Assembly: GCF_007830155.1 (NCBI RefSeq)
Contig: NZ_VLKY01000006.1
Location: 62,001-126,000, forward strand
DNA: 64,000 bases
Source of the DNA: Pseudomonas duriflava
GTDB taxonomy: Bacteria > Pseudomonadota > Gammaproteobacteria > Pseudomonadales > Pseudomonadaceae
Direction of reading: 5' to 3'
The position numbers were made by a program, and so were the translations under genes. The notes beneath the pieces were generated by a model that saw only the letters and a list, made by a program, of their open reading frames with translations, searched no databases and was not told the DNA's origin. Position 1 is the first letter of the stretch, and each line of letters opens with the position of its first letter. Below, in pieces: positions 57,188-64,000 of this stretch.

Positions 57188-58182
57188 ATTGCTTTTTTAA
57201 TCGAAGCGTAAGTGCTGTTGTCTGCGTCGGTCTGGCCGTGCTAGTAGCAAGCTGCTCGAGTAGCCGCCCGTCACAGACACCTACCTATGGATCAGTGTCC
57301 GGGCCTGGTAGCTATGCTCGTCCGCACAAGGACGGCGCTCCTTGGTGGGATGTCGACGTATCGCGGATTCCCGATGCTGTTCCTATGCCGCATTATGGCC
57401 CGTACAAGAACAACCCCTATACTGTGCTAGGCAAGACGTACTTCCCGCTCAACGAGTCCAGTACGTATCGGGTAACAGGTACAGCGTCCTGGTATGGCAC
57501 CAAATTTCACGGCCAGGCCACGGCTAATGGCGAAACATACGACCTGTACGGGATGACGGCAGCCCATAAAACGCTACCGTTACCCAGTTACGTACGGGTT
57601 ACTAATTTAGATAACAATCGAAGCGTAATCGTACGGGTCAATGATCGAGGTCCGTTTTATTCGGATCGAGTCATTGATTTGTCCTTCGCGGCGGCCAAAA
57701 AATTAGGCTATGCCGAAACCGGCACGGCGCGAGTTCGTGTCGAAGGCATCGATCCGGCGGCTTGGTGGGCTCAGCAAGGACGGCCCATGCCTATGGTATT
57801 AGCCCAACCCCAGCGGGCAGCTGCGCCTGCTCCCAAGCCGCAAGCGGTAGCAACGATTGAAGCGTACACACCGCCGCCTCAACAGCATGCTGCCCCTGTG
57901 GTGCCACTGGAGATCGAGTCAAAAAAAAACGCTTCTGCATCAGTCGATGGGCTGTATCTCCAGGTGGGCGCGTTCGCCAACCCGGACGCTGCGGAGCTCT
58001 TGAAGGACAAGCTCAGCGACCTGACGGCTGCCCCGGTATTTATCAGCTCGGTCGTACGCAACCAGCAGACGCTACACCGGGTGAGGATGGGGCCGATCGG
58101 CACGCCGGGTGAGGCGAGTCAGCTTCAGAGCGCGGTTCGCCTCGCCAATCTGGGGCAGGCTTCCTTGGTGCGGCCGGATTGA
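57184..58182 (+). CDS. rlpA: rare lipoprotein A, septal lytic transglycosylase
   Basis: Outer-membrane lipoprotein that in P. aeruginosa cuts denuded glycan strands at the septum. The 332-residue product has lipobox LVASC (Cys24), a double-psi beta-barrel domain at about 95-190 (GTASWYGTKFHGQATANGE, then NDRGPFYSDRVIDLS with the catalytic-type Asp) and a C-terminal SPOR domain at about 255-330 for binding denuded peptidoglycan (YLQVGAFANPDAAELLKDKL). A Pro/Ala-rich linker joins them. It is coupled to mltB by ATGA. Confidence 0.96.
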   Translation: MNCFFNRSVSAVVCVGLAVLVASCSSSRPSQTPTYGSVSGPGSYARPHKDGAPWWDVDVSRIPDAVPMPHYGPYKNNPYTVLGKTYFPLNESSTYRVTGTASWYGTKFHGQATANGETYDLYGMTAAHKTLPLPSYVRVTNLDNNRSVIVRVNDRGPFYSDRVIDLSFAAAKKLGYAETGTARVRVEGIDPAAWWAQQGRPMPMVLAQPQRAAAPAPKPQAVATIEAYTPPPQQHAAPVVPLEIESKKNASASVDGLYLQVGAFANPDAAELLKDKLSDLTAAPVFISSVVRNQQTLHRVRMGPIGTPGEASQLQSAVRLANLGQASLVRPD

Positions 58183-58259
58183 CGAAGGAAAAGTCGGAAG
58201 CATTTTGTATAGGCCCTCTGGGCTCGTTTTAAACACCTGCTTAACCATTAGAGAGTCGG

Positions 58260-59420
58260 ATGAACATCACCTCCTTAGCTAAACGCTTGTTCTTGCTCGT
58301 TCTGTTCGTCACTGCGCCGACCGCCTGGGCGGCTGAGCCCATGATTCCATCACCGCCTCAACTGGCTGCCAAGGCTTGGATCCTGATGGATGCCAATAGC
58401 GGCACTGTGATTACGGAATACAACTCTGACGAACGCCTGCCACCAGCAAGCCTGACCAAACTGATGACTGCCTATATCGCCACCCTGGAGATCGAGCGAG
58501 GCCGGATTAAAGAAAGCGATATGGTCAATGTCAGCGAGCACGCCTGGCGTACAGGCGGTTCGCGTATGTTCATTCAGGTAGGTAATCAGGTATCGGTGAG
58601 TGACCTGCTGCACGGGATTATTATTCAATCGGGTAACGATGCCAGCGTGGCTATGGCCGAACACATCGCCGGCAGCGAAGATGCGTTTGCCGATATGATG
58701 AATACCACGGCTCAGCGGTTGGGTATGACCAACTCGCATTACATGAACGCAACTGGCCTGCCTCATCCGGATCATTACTCCTCGGCCCATGACATCGCTA
58801 AGTTATCTCGTGCCATTATTTTCGAAGAGCCGAACCACTATGCGATCTATTCGCAAAAGGAGTTCTTCTGGAACAACATCAAGCAGCCTAACCGTAACCT
58901 GCTGCTATGGCGCGACAAGACCGTAGATGGCCTTAAAACAGGCCACACTGAGGAAGCCGGCTATTGTTTGGCGGCTTCTGCTGTACGTGACGGTATGCGC
59001 CTGATCGCCGTGGTATTCGGTACTAACAGCGAGCAGGCTCGCGCTGCTGAAACTCAAAAATTGCTCACTTATGGTTTCCGCTTCTTTGAAACTCAGACCT
59101 TTTATAAAAAAGGGGTCGAGCTTGCACGCGCACCAGTTTGGAAAGGCACCGAGCATGAGGTATCCGCTGGATTGGCCAATGACCTGACTATGACATTACC
59201 CCGGGGCCAGCTCAAAAAGCTCAATGCTGAAATGGTTATGAATCCGCAAATCACGGCGCCTATTGCTCAAGGCCAAGTTATTGGTAAGGTCGAGGTCAAG
59301 CTGGACGATAAGGTTCTGCACAGTGCTGATCTCGTAGCGTTGCAACCGGTCGAAGAGGGTGGTTTCTTCCGTAAGTTGTGGGATAGCATTCGTCTATTCT
59401 TCTACGGATTGTTCAACTAA
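58260..59420 (+). CDS. dacA: D-alanyl-D-alanine carboxypeptidase (PBP5/PBP6 type)
   Basis: Removes the terminal D-Ala from peptidoglycan stem peptides. The 386-residue product has a signal peptide (cleavage near AWAAEP), the active-site triads S64-L-T-K67, S124-G-N and K225-T-G and a C-terminal PBP5 beta domain. The tail is an amphipathic anchor ([18 protein letters not shown]) for the periplasmic face of the inner membrane. Called dacC in PAO1. A strong stem-loop follows within 10 nt of the stop. Confidence 0.96.
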   Translation: MNITSLAKRLFLLVLFVTAPTAWAAEPMIPSPPQLAAKAWILMDANSGTVITEYNSDERLPPASLTKLMTAYIATLEIERGRIKESDMVNVSEHAWRTGGSRMFIQVGNQVSVSDLLHGIIIQSGNDASVAMAEHIAGSEDAFADMMNTTAQRLGMTNSHYMNATGLPHPDHYSSAHDIAKLSRAIIFEEPNHYAIYSQKEFFWNNIKQPNRNLLLWRDKTVDGLKTGHTEEAGYCLAASAVRDGMRLIAVVFGTNSEQARAAETQKLLTYGFRFFETQTFYKKGVELARAPVWKGTEHEVSAGLANDLTMTLPRGQLKKLNAEMVMNPQITAPIAQGQVIGKVEVKLDDKVLHSADLVALQPVEEGGFFRKLWDSIRLFFYGLFN

Positions 59421-59425
59421 TCCTT

Positions 59426-59450
59426 AGGCGCCTGCCTCCTGCAGGCGCCT
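59426..59450 (+). terminator. GC-rich stem-loop between dacA and ybeD
   Basis: AGGCGCCTGC (59426-59435) and GCAGGCGCCT (59441-59450) form a perfect 10-bp stem with a 5-nt loop directly after the dacA stop. No T-run follows (GCCATTTCGG), so it may be an attenuator or an mRNA 3'-end stabiliser rather than a full terminator. Confidence 0.5.
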
Positions 59451-59479
59451 GCCATTTCGGGCTCAGGCCCCTGACTGTC

Positions 59480-59758
59480 ATGACCGATAACGACGTACAA
59501 GCGCCCAAAATAGAATTTCCTTGCGACAACTATCCCATCAAAGTCATTGGTGATGCTGGAGACGGCTTTGCTGACTTGGTGATTGAAATCATTCAGCGGC
59601 ATGCACCTGATCTTGACCCAGGAACCCTGGTCACGCGTGATAGCCGAAACGGGCGGTTTTTGTCCGTTCAGGTGCTGATTCGCGCTGTAGGCGTTGAGCA
59701 GTTGCAGAACATCCATGTGGATCTGCGTGCTACTGGCCGTGTACATATGGTGCTGTAA
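59480..59758 (+). CDS. ybeD: DUF493/YbeD family protein
   Basis: A 92-residue small alpha/beta protein with an ACT-like fold in the E. coli homologue. Recognisable segments are [18 protein letters not shown] and YSVTVRIRA-like [16 protein letters not shown]. Its function is not established, though it is regularly found between dacA and lipB, as here. Its stop overlaps the lipB start (TAATG). Confidence 0.94.
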   Translation: MTDNDVQAPKIEFPCDNYPIKVIGDAGDGFADLVIEIIQRHAPDLDPGTLVTRDSRNGRFLSVQVLIRAVGVEQLQNIHVDLRATGRVHMVL

Positions 59759-60399
59759 TGGACAAGCCGCTCGGCTTTCGCGAACTAGGGGTGGTTCCTT
59801 ATGAGCCAACATGGCAGGCCATGCGGCGCTTTACCGATGAGCGTAAGCCTTCTGCACTGGACGAGGCCTGGCTGTTACAGCATCCGTCCGTCTTCACACA
59901 AGGCCAGGCCGGTAAGGCCGAGCATTTGCTTAATGCTGGGGATATTCCGGTCATACAGGTCGATCGCGGCGGCCAAGTAACGTACCATGGGCCTGGACAG
60001 TTAATCGCCTATCTATTGTTAGATGTACGACGCCTGGGATTAGGCGTTCGTGAGCTGGTGACGCGGATTGAGCGGAGCCTTATTGAGCTGTTAGCCAGTT
60101 ATAATGTTGAAGCAGTCGCTAAGCCCGATGCGCCGGGTGTTTACGTCAACGGAGCGAAAATTGCCTCGCTGGGTCTGCGAATCCGCAACGGGCGCTCCTT
60201 CCACGGCTTGGCGTTAAACGTGGATATGGATTTAGCGCCGTTTCGCCGTATTAATCCCTGTGGTTATGCCGGCCTGGCCATGACTCAACTGCGTGATCAT
60301 ACCGGGCCGATTGAATTTGCCGAGGTGACTCAGAGGCTGCGCCAGCAGCTTGTGTCGCAGCTCGGCTATGCCGACCAGATCACCCTGGAAAACAATTGA
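59758..60399 (+). CDS. lipB: octanoyl-[acyl carrier protein]:protein octanoyltransferase
   Basis: Moves octanoate from acyl carrier protein to the lipoyl domains of E2 proteins and GcvH. The 213-residue product has [18 protein letters not shown], the catalytic pair Lys134 ([10 protein letters not shown]) and Cys168 ([10 protein letters not shown]), and [10 protein letters not shown]. Translationally coupled to ybeD and followed at once by lipA. Its targets include AceF, encoded at the other end of this window. Confidence 0.97.
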   Translation: MDKPLGFRELGVVPYEPTWQAMRRFTDERKPSALDEAWLLQHPSVFTQGQAGKAEHLLNAGDIPVIQVDRGGQVTYHGPGQLIAYLLLDVRRLGLGVRELVTRIERSLIELLASYNVEAVAKPDAPGVYVNGAKIASLGLRIRNGRSFHGLALNVDMDLAPFRRINPCGYAGLAMTQLRDHTGPIEFAEVTQRLRQQLVSQLGYADQITLENN

Positions 60400-60400
60400 C

Positions 60401-61414
60401 ATGACGATCGTACAAGACAGTGTGAATGCCGAGATTTCTGCGCCAAATGCGCCCCAGATGCCTACGCGGCAAAAGGTCGAGGCAGGCGTCAAACTACGGG
60501 GTGCCGAGAAGGTTGCCCGTATACCGGTAAAAATCATTCCAACTGAAGAATTACCGCGCAAGCCTGACTGGATTCGCGTACGGATTCCGGTAACGCCGGA
60601 GGTAGATCGCATCAAGCAGTTGCTGCGTAAGCACAAGCTGCATAGCGTTTGCGAAGAGGCGTCGTGCCCGAATTTGGGCGAGTGCTTCTCTGGTGGTACG
60701 GCAACCTTCATGATCATGGGTGATATTTGTACTCGTCGTTGCCCATTCTGTGACGTAGGGCATGGCCGTCCGAAGCCGCTGGATGTAGATGAGCCAAAGA
60801 ACCTTGCTGTGGCAATTGCCGATCTACGTTTGAAATACGTAGTGATCACATCGGTGGATCGAGATGATCTGCGGGACGGCGGTGCTCAGCATTTTGCTGA
60901 CTGTTTGCGTGAGATCCGCCTGCTGTCCCCAGGTATTCAGCTGGAAACGTTGGTACCGGATTACCGCGGACGAATGGATATTGCGCTGGATATTACAGCG
61001 AGTGAGCCGCCAGATGTATTCAACCACAATTTGGAGACAGTTCCACGGCTGTACAGGTCTTCCCGCCCTGGCTCTGATTTCGAGTGGTCGCTAGACCTGC
61101 TTCAGAAGTTCAAGCAGCGCGTTCCACACGTGCCGACCAAGTCCGGGCTTATGCTTGGATTGGGAGAAACCGATGATGAAGTCATCGAGGTGATGAAACG
61201 AATGCGTGAGCATGACATCGATATGCTGACGCTAGGACAGTATTTACAGCCCTCGCGTAATCACCTGCCAGTCCAACGGTTCGTGCATCCAGACACCTTT
61301 GCTTGGTTTGCCGAGGAGGGTGAAAAGATGGGCTTTAAGAATGTTGCCTCTGGACCACTGGTACGCTCTTCCTACCATGCCGATCAGCAGGCTCATGGAA
61401 GCAAGATCAGCTAA
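60401..61414 (+). CDS. lipA: lipoyl synthase
   Basis: Radical-SAM enzyme inserting two sulfurs into octanoyl groups to give lipoate. The 337-residue product shows both cluster motifs: auxiliary Cys84-x4-Cys89-x5-Cys95 ([12 protein letters not shown]) and radical-SAM Cys110-x3-Cys114-x2-Cys117 (CTRRCPFC), and the C-terminal RSSYHADQQ that supplies the serine ligand. Start at ATG 60401, 1 nt after the lipB stop; the open frame continues back into lipB. A strong terminator follows. Confidence 0.97.
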   Translation: MTIVQDSVNAEISAPNAPQMPTRQKVEAGVKLRGAEKVARIPVKIIPTEELPRKPDWIRVRIPVTPEVDRIKQLLRKHKLHSVCEEASCPNLGECFSGGTATFMIMGDICTRRCPFCDVGHGRPKPLDVDEPKNLAVAIADLRLKYVVITSVDRDDLRDGGAQHFADCLREIRLLSPGIQLETLVPDYRGRMDIALDITASEPPDVFNHNLETVPRLYRSSRPGSDFEWSLDLLQKFKQRVPHVPTKSGLMLGLGETDDEVIEVMKRMREHDIDMLTLGQYLQPSRNHLPVQRFVHPDTFAWFAEEGEKMGFKNVASGPLVRSSYHADQQAHGSKIS

Positions 61415-61426
61415 GTACTTGGGTTG

Positions 61427-61456
61427 AAAAAAGGCGCCTCTAAAGGCGCCTTTTTT
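61427..61456. terminator. bidirectional terminator between lipA and the second MltB-type gene
   Basis: AAAAAAGGCGCC (61427-61438) and GGCGCCTTTTTT (61445-61456) form a perfect stem with A-run and T-run on opposite sides, serving both convergent genes. Confidence 0.93.
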
Positions 61457-61471
61457 ATGCGTACGAAGAAG

Positions 61472-62800
61472 CTATGTTCGCAAGCGAGCAAGTAAAGACG
61501 GGGTAGGGTAGCCATCAGCGGGCCAGCCCAAGGTCTGTTGGAACGCCCGGATAGCGCGTCGGGTATTGGCGCCAATGATGCCGTCGGGTGTGCCTGGGTC
61601 AAAACCTTTATCGGAGAGGCGCTGCTGCAATTCGATGCGCTCGCTGTGGCTCAAGGGAGCATCCTCAAGTGGCCAGGCAGCTTGAACCTTGCCAGCGCCT
61701 TGATAACTATCCGAGAGCAATCCAATGGCTAATGCATAGGACGATGAATTGTTATAACGAAGAATGGTGCGAAAGTTGTTGAAGACCAGGAAAGCCGGCC
61801 CACGATGACCGGCAGGTAGCAGCACTGATGCCTGCTCCGTGGAATAGGCTGATGGTAGGGCAACGCTGACGCCTTGAATGCCCATAGCAGTCCATTCGTT
61901 TAAGGGCTTACGGATATCCATATCCGCTTGGGCATAATCGAAGCCTTGCGGAAGCCTTACTTCGAAGCCCCAGGGTTTACGGTCCTGCCAGCCGGAAGCT
62001 TTCAGGTAGTTAGCCGTAGAAGCCAGAGCATCGGCTGTCGAATTCCAAATATCACGTCGGCCGTCTGCGTCAAAATCAACGGCGTGTTCATTGTAGGTGG
62101 TAGGAATAAATTGTGTTTGCCCCATGGCGCCTGCCCACGAGCCGATCATACTCTCAGGCGTGATGTCACCCTGTTGCAGAATGCCTAGGGCGGCCAACAG
62201 TTGGGTACGGGCAAACTCGGGGCGACGTCCCTCATAGGCCAGGGTAGCCAGTGAGCGAATGACGTTTTTGGTACCCATGTTACTGCCGTAATTGCTTTCG
62301 ATTCCCCAAAACGCCACGAGGCGCTCGGGTTCGATGCCATACCTTGCTTCAAGGCGGTTCAGCAGGACGGCATGCTGGGTCAATAAAGCTTGGCCGTTAC
62401 GTACTCGAGTAGGTGATACGGCGCTGGCAAGATACTCCCATACAGGGCGCGTAAATTCTGGCTGGCTACGATCTGCCGCGATTACTGCGTCATCCGGCGA
62501 GAGGCCATTTAATGCGCGATCCAAGGTGGCAGTATCGATTCCTGCACGCATGGCATCCTGGCGAAAGCGTTCACGCCATTGATCAAAGCTTTCGGGGGGG
62601 AGCGCGACAGGCGTAGGCAGCGTGCCCTTATCTTTTTGTACGGGGAAGGTGCTGGATGTAGCGGGCGACGTACTGGTCGTTGCACCAGGAGACTGCGTCT
62701 GTGTTTGGGCGCAAGCGGCAATAATACCGGTGATCAAGGTAGCCAGCGTGCCGGCGATGAGACTGCTGTGTTTCAGTCTGCTTTTTTTCCCGTGTTGCAT
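61472..62800 (-). CDS. lytic murein transglycosylase, MltB family with peptidoglycan-binding domain
   Basis: A 442-residue GH103 enzyme. The hydrophobic N-terminus ends in IIAAC (Cys30), a plausible lipobox. A Thr/Ser/Pro-rich linker follows, then the catalytic domain with the Glu in AFWGIESNYGSNMG (near residue 168) and GSWAGAMGQTQFIPTTY. A C-terminal PG_binding_1 domain (about 380-440; LQQRLSDKGFDPGTPDGIIG) is absent from the MltB of this same window, so the two are distinct paralogues. GGAG precedes the ATG by 6 nt. Confidence 0.93.
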   Translation of the reverse strand: MQHGKKSRLKHSSLIAGTLATLITGIIAACAQTQTQSPGATTSTSPATSSTFPVQKDKGTLPTPVALPPESFDQWRERFRQDAMRAGIDTATLDRALNGLSPDDAVIAADRSQPEFTRPVWEYLASAVSPTRVRNGQALLTQHAVLLNRLEARYGIEPERLVAFWGIESNYGSNMGTKNVIRSLATLAYEGRRPEFARTQLLAALGILQQGDITPESMIGSWAGAMGQTQFIPTTYNEHAVDFDADGRRDIWNSTADALASTANYLKASGWQDRKPWGFEVRLPQGFDYAQADMDIRKPLNEWTAMGIQGVSVALPSAYSTEQASVLLPAGHRGPAFLVFNNFRTILRYNNSSSYALAIGLLSDSYQGAGKVQAAWPLEDAPLSHSERIELQQRLSDKGFDPGTPDGIIGANTRRAIRAFQQTLGWPADGYPTPSLLARLRT

Positions 62801-62883
62801 GAATCTCCACCGGGCTCGTCAACAGGCTAGTCACCATAACATGCCTTGGACGGCGCGTCTGCATAACAAAAGGACTCTTCCGC

Positions 62884-63042
62884 TCAGGCAGCCACAAACA
62901 AAAAAGCCTTCTCGTTATCAACTGAGAAGGCTTCGCGGCGGTAGCTGCCTTTGCCTTTTTTAGGCTTCTCCTGGCGGCAGCGGAGATAGGGTTTGCAAAC
63001 TAGCGATTTGGCCTTGTTGGGCCGGCGTAATGATGACCGCAT
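62884..63042 (-). CDS. arfA: alternative ribosome-rescue factor ArfA, encoded with an internal terminator
   Basis: A 52-codon reverse-strand gene with AGGA 7 nt before its ATG. The product begins MRSSLRRPNKAKSLV and contains KPKKGKGSYRREAF, the conserved core of ArfA, which frees ribosomes stalled on non-stop mRNA by recruiting RF2 when trans-translation fails. An intrinsic terminator lies inside the 3' part of the frame, ending about 13 nt before the TGA, so most transcripts should lack a stop codon. Such arrangement is known for arfA: tmRNA normally destroys the product and ArfA accumulates only when tmRNA is lacking. It lies 47 nt after holA. Confidence 0.88.
   Translation of the reverse strand: MRSSLRRPNKAKSLVCKPYLRCRQEKPKKGKGSYRREAFSVDNEKAFLFVAA
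62899..62933 (-). terminator. intrinsic terminator inside arfA (also serves holA)
   Basis: On the reverse strand AAGCCTTCTC (62933-62924) pairs with GAGAAGGCTT (62913-62904) over a 10-nt loop, followed by a T-run broken by one G. It overlaps arfA codons 37-47 and precedes the arfA stop codon. Confidence 0.88.
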
Positions 63043-63089
63043 ATTGATTCCTCATGAGTAGAGTACATGACTTGATGATAAGGCCACTG

Positions 63090-64000
63090 TTATAGCCTCT
63101 CTAGCGCGGGAGATGGTAATGGAAAACGCTGTCCTGAGAACACTAAGGTCAGTCGGCTGAGCGTTGCCCATACATCGCCAGGGGCCTGTCCCTTGATTTG
63201 TGCGTCAACATGCTGGGCCTCGAGTAACAGGCGGTTGAGCTTGTTAGTTGTGCTCCGCTGCAACGCCCGGCTCACCAACGGCCTGCGCTTTTCCCAAACC
63301 GGAGGTTTTGCCTGGGCAAAGGCGCGCTCGAGCGGAATGCCCTGTTCATGTTGCTGGGCTAGGCTGGCAAGTAGGCGTAACTCTCGAGCCAGTGCCCAGA
63401 GGATGACAGGCGGCTCAACACCTTCACCGCGTAATCCTTCAAGTATTCGTAGGGCATGGCTGGTTTCGCCGGCGAGGATTGCATCAATCAGGCCGAAAAT
63501 ATCGAAGCGAGCACTGTCTCCAACGCTTGCCTGAACTGTAGCTATGTCGATTTGCCCCTGTTCCGCAAGCAACTTGAGCTTTTCGATTTCTTGGGCAGCG
63601 GCAAGCAGGTTTCCTTCTACGCGGGCAGCTATCAACTCAACAGCCTCTTGCGTAGCGGTAAGGCCAGCCTGGGCTAGTCGTTGCCGAATCCACTGCGGAA
63701 GCTGGTGGACATCAACGGGCCAAACCTGGATGAACTGCACGTCGGAGCCATCGATCAAGGCCTTGGCCCATTTGCTCTTCTGGCTATTGCCGTCAAGCTT
63801 GGGAAGGCTGATCAGCAAAACAGTGTCTTCGGCAGGGCGTGCATTGTAACGCAAGAGTGCTTCAGCGCCCTTGTCCCCTGGTTTTCCGTTGGGGATACGT
63901 AGTTCGATCAGGCGCTTCTGAGCGAACAGGGACAAACTGGCACCCGCTTCGTATAACTGCGCCCAGTCAAAGTTCGCTTCGGCATTAAAGACTTGGCGCT
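63090..64000 (-). CDS. holA: DNA polymerase III subunit delta, 3' part (start beyond window)
   Basis: The delta subunit opens the beta sliding clamp in the clamp-loader complex. The frame is open to the window edge, so about 303 C-terminal codons are present and the N-terminal 30-40 residues are missing. Typical stretches are NFDWAQLYEAGASLSLFAQK, RLIELRIPNGKPGDKG, RVEGNLLAAAQEIEKL and the C-terminal AHHVDAQIKG-like AQHVDAQIKGQAPGDVW. The ATG at 63935 is internal. arfA lies just downstream on the same strand and probably shares its transcript. Confidence 0.95.
   Translation of the reverse strand, partial: RQVFNAEANFDWAQLYEAGASLSLFAQKRLIELRIPNGKPGDKGAEALLRYNARPAEDTVLLISLPKLDGNSQKSKWAKALIDGSDVQFIQVWPVDVHQLPQWIRQRLAQAGLTATQEAVELIAARVEGNLLAAAQEIEKLKLLAEQGQIDIATVQASVGDSARFDIFGLIDAILAGETSHALRILEGLRGEGVEPPVILWALARELRLLASLAQQHEQGIPLERAFAQAKPPVWEKRRPLVSRALQRSTTNKLNRLLLEAQHVDAQIKGQAPGDVWATLSRLTLVFSGQRFPLPSPALERL

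Noticed and set aside
60350-60400. Upstream start for lipA inside lipB
   Set aside because: The extra residues do not resemble LipA N-termini; ATG 60401 directly after the lipB stop fits the family.

Overview
The window is ordinary chromosomal DNA from a gammaproteobacterium of the family Pseudomonadaceae. The gene order follows the P. aeruginosa PAO1 map as I remember it, in two blocks: dipA-aceF-aceE-glnE-waaF through msbA-hldE-waaA-tolC-thiC-cpdA-parE-parC, then proA-nadD-rsfS-rlmH-mrdA-rodA-mltB-rlpA-dacA-ybeD-lipB-lipA-holA. These two blocks are far apart in PAO1 but adjacent here, joined at about 47.3-50.3 kb, and base composition is clearly less GC-rich than P. aeruginosa. This is therefore another, more diverged member of Pseudomonas in the broad sense. 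No rRNA, tRNA, CRISPR array, insertion sequence, integrase or phage gene was seen.

1-9.6 kb: the 5' part of a DipA-like c-di-GMP sensor protein, the pyruvate dehydrogenase genes aceE-aceF, and divergent glnE. 9.7-28.2 kb: the lipopolysaccharide (LPS) core locus. waaF, waaC, waaG, waaP, wapP, wapQ and a tandem-kinase gene are tightly packed, often with 4-nt stop/start overlaps. A carbamoyltransferase and glycosyltransferase follow, then an AT-richer variable segment: two unassigned GT-B type transferases (one KpsS-like), an O-antigen ligase and a hexapeptide acyltransferase. The locus ends with a small kinase on the other strand, msbA and hldE. Together these build, phosphorylate, decorate and export lipid A-core.

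28.3-33.9 kb: a reverse-strand trio (Nudix-like protein, aldo-keto reductase, FAD oxidoreductase), an emrE drug transporter with a divergent LysR regulator, and waaA (Kdo transferase). 33.9-47.3 kb: tolC (reverse strand), thiC behind a TPP riboswitch, a lipoprotein, and nudF-DUF1249-cpdA-yqiA-parE-(two small genes)-parC. 47.3-50.3 kb: an orphan PqiC-type lipoprotein, a LON-domain protein and a DedA-PAP2 fusion.

50.3-64 kb: a forward cluster of NAD synthesis, ribosome maturation and cell-elongation genes (nadD, rsfS, rlmH, PBP2, RodA, MltB, RlpA, PBP5) and lipoate synthesis (ybeD, lipB, lipA). On the reverse strand lie a second lytic transglycosylase, a 52-codon arfA and the 3' part of holA. 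The arfA gene carries its own intrinsic terminator ahead of the stop codon, so its transcripts should be non-stop mRNAs.

I found no clearly new system. The best leads are the variable LPS segment, the array of kinase-fold LPS proteins, the arfA arrangement, an unusual L5/P5 region in the thiC riboswitch, a LexA-like box ahead of yqiA-parE, and the uncharacterised redox/Nudix trio.
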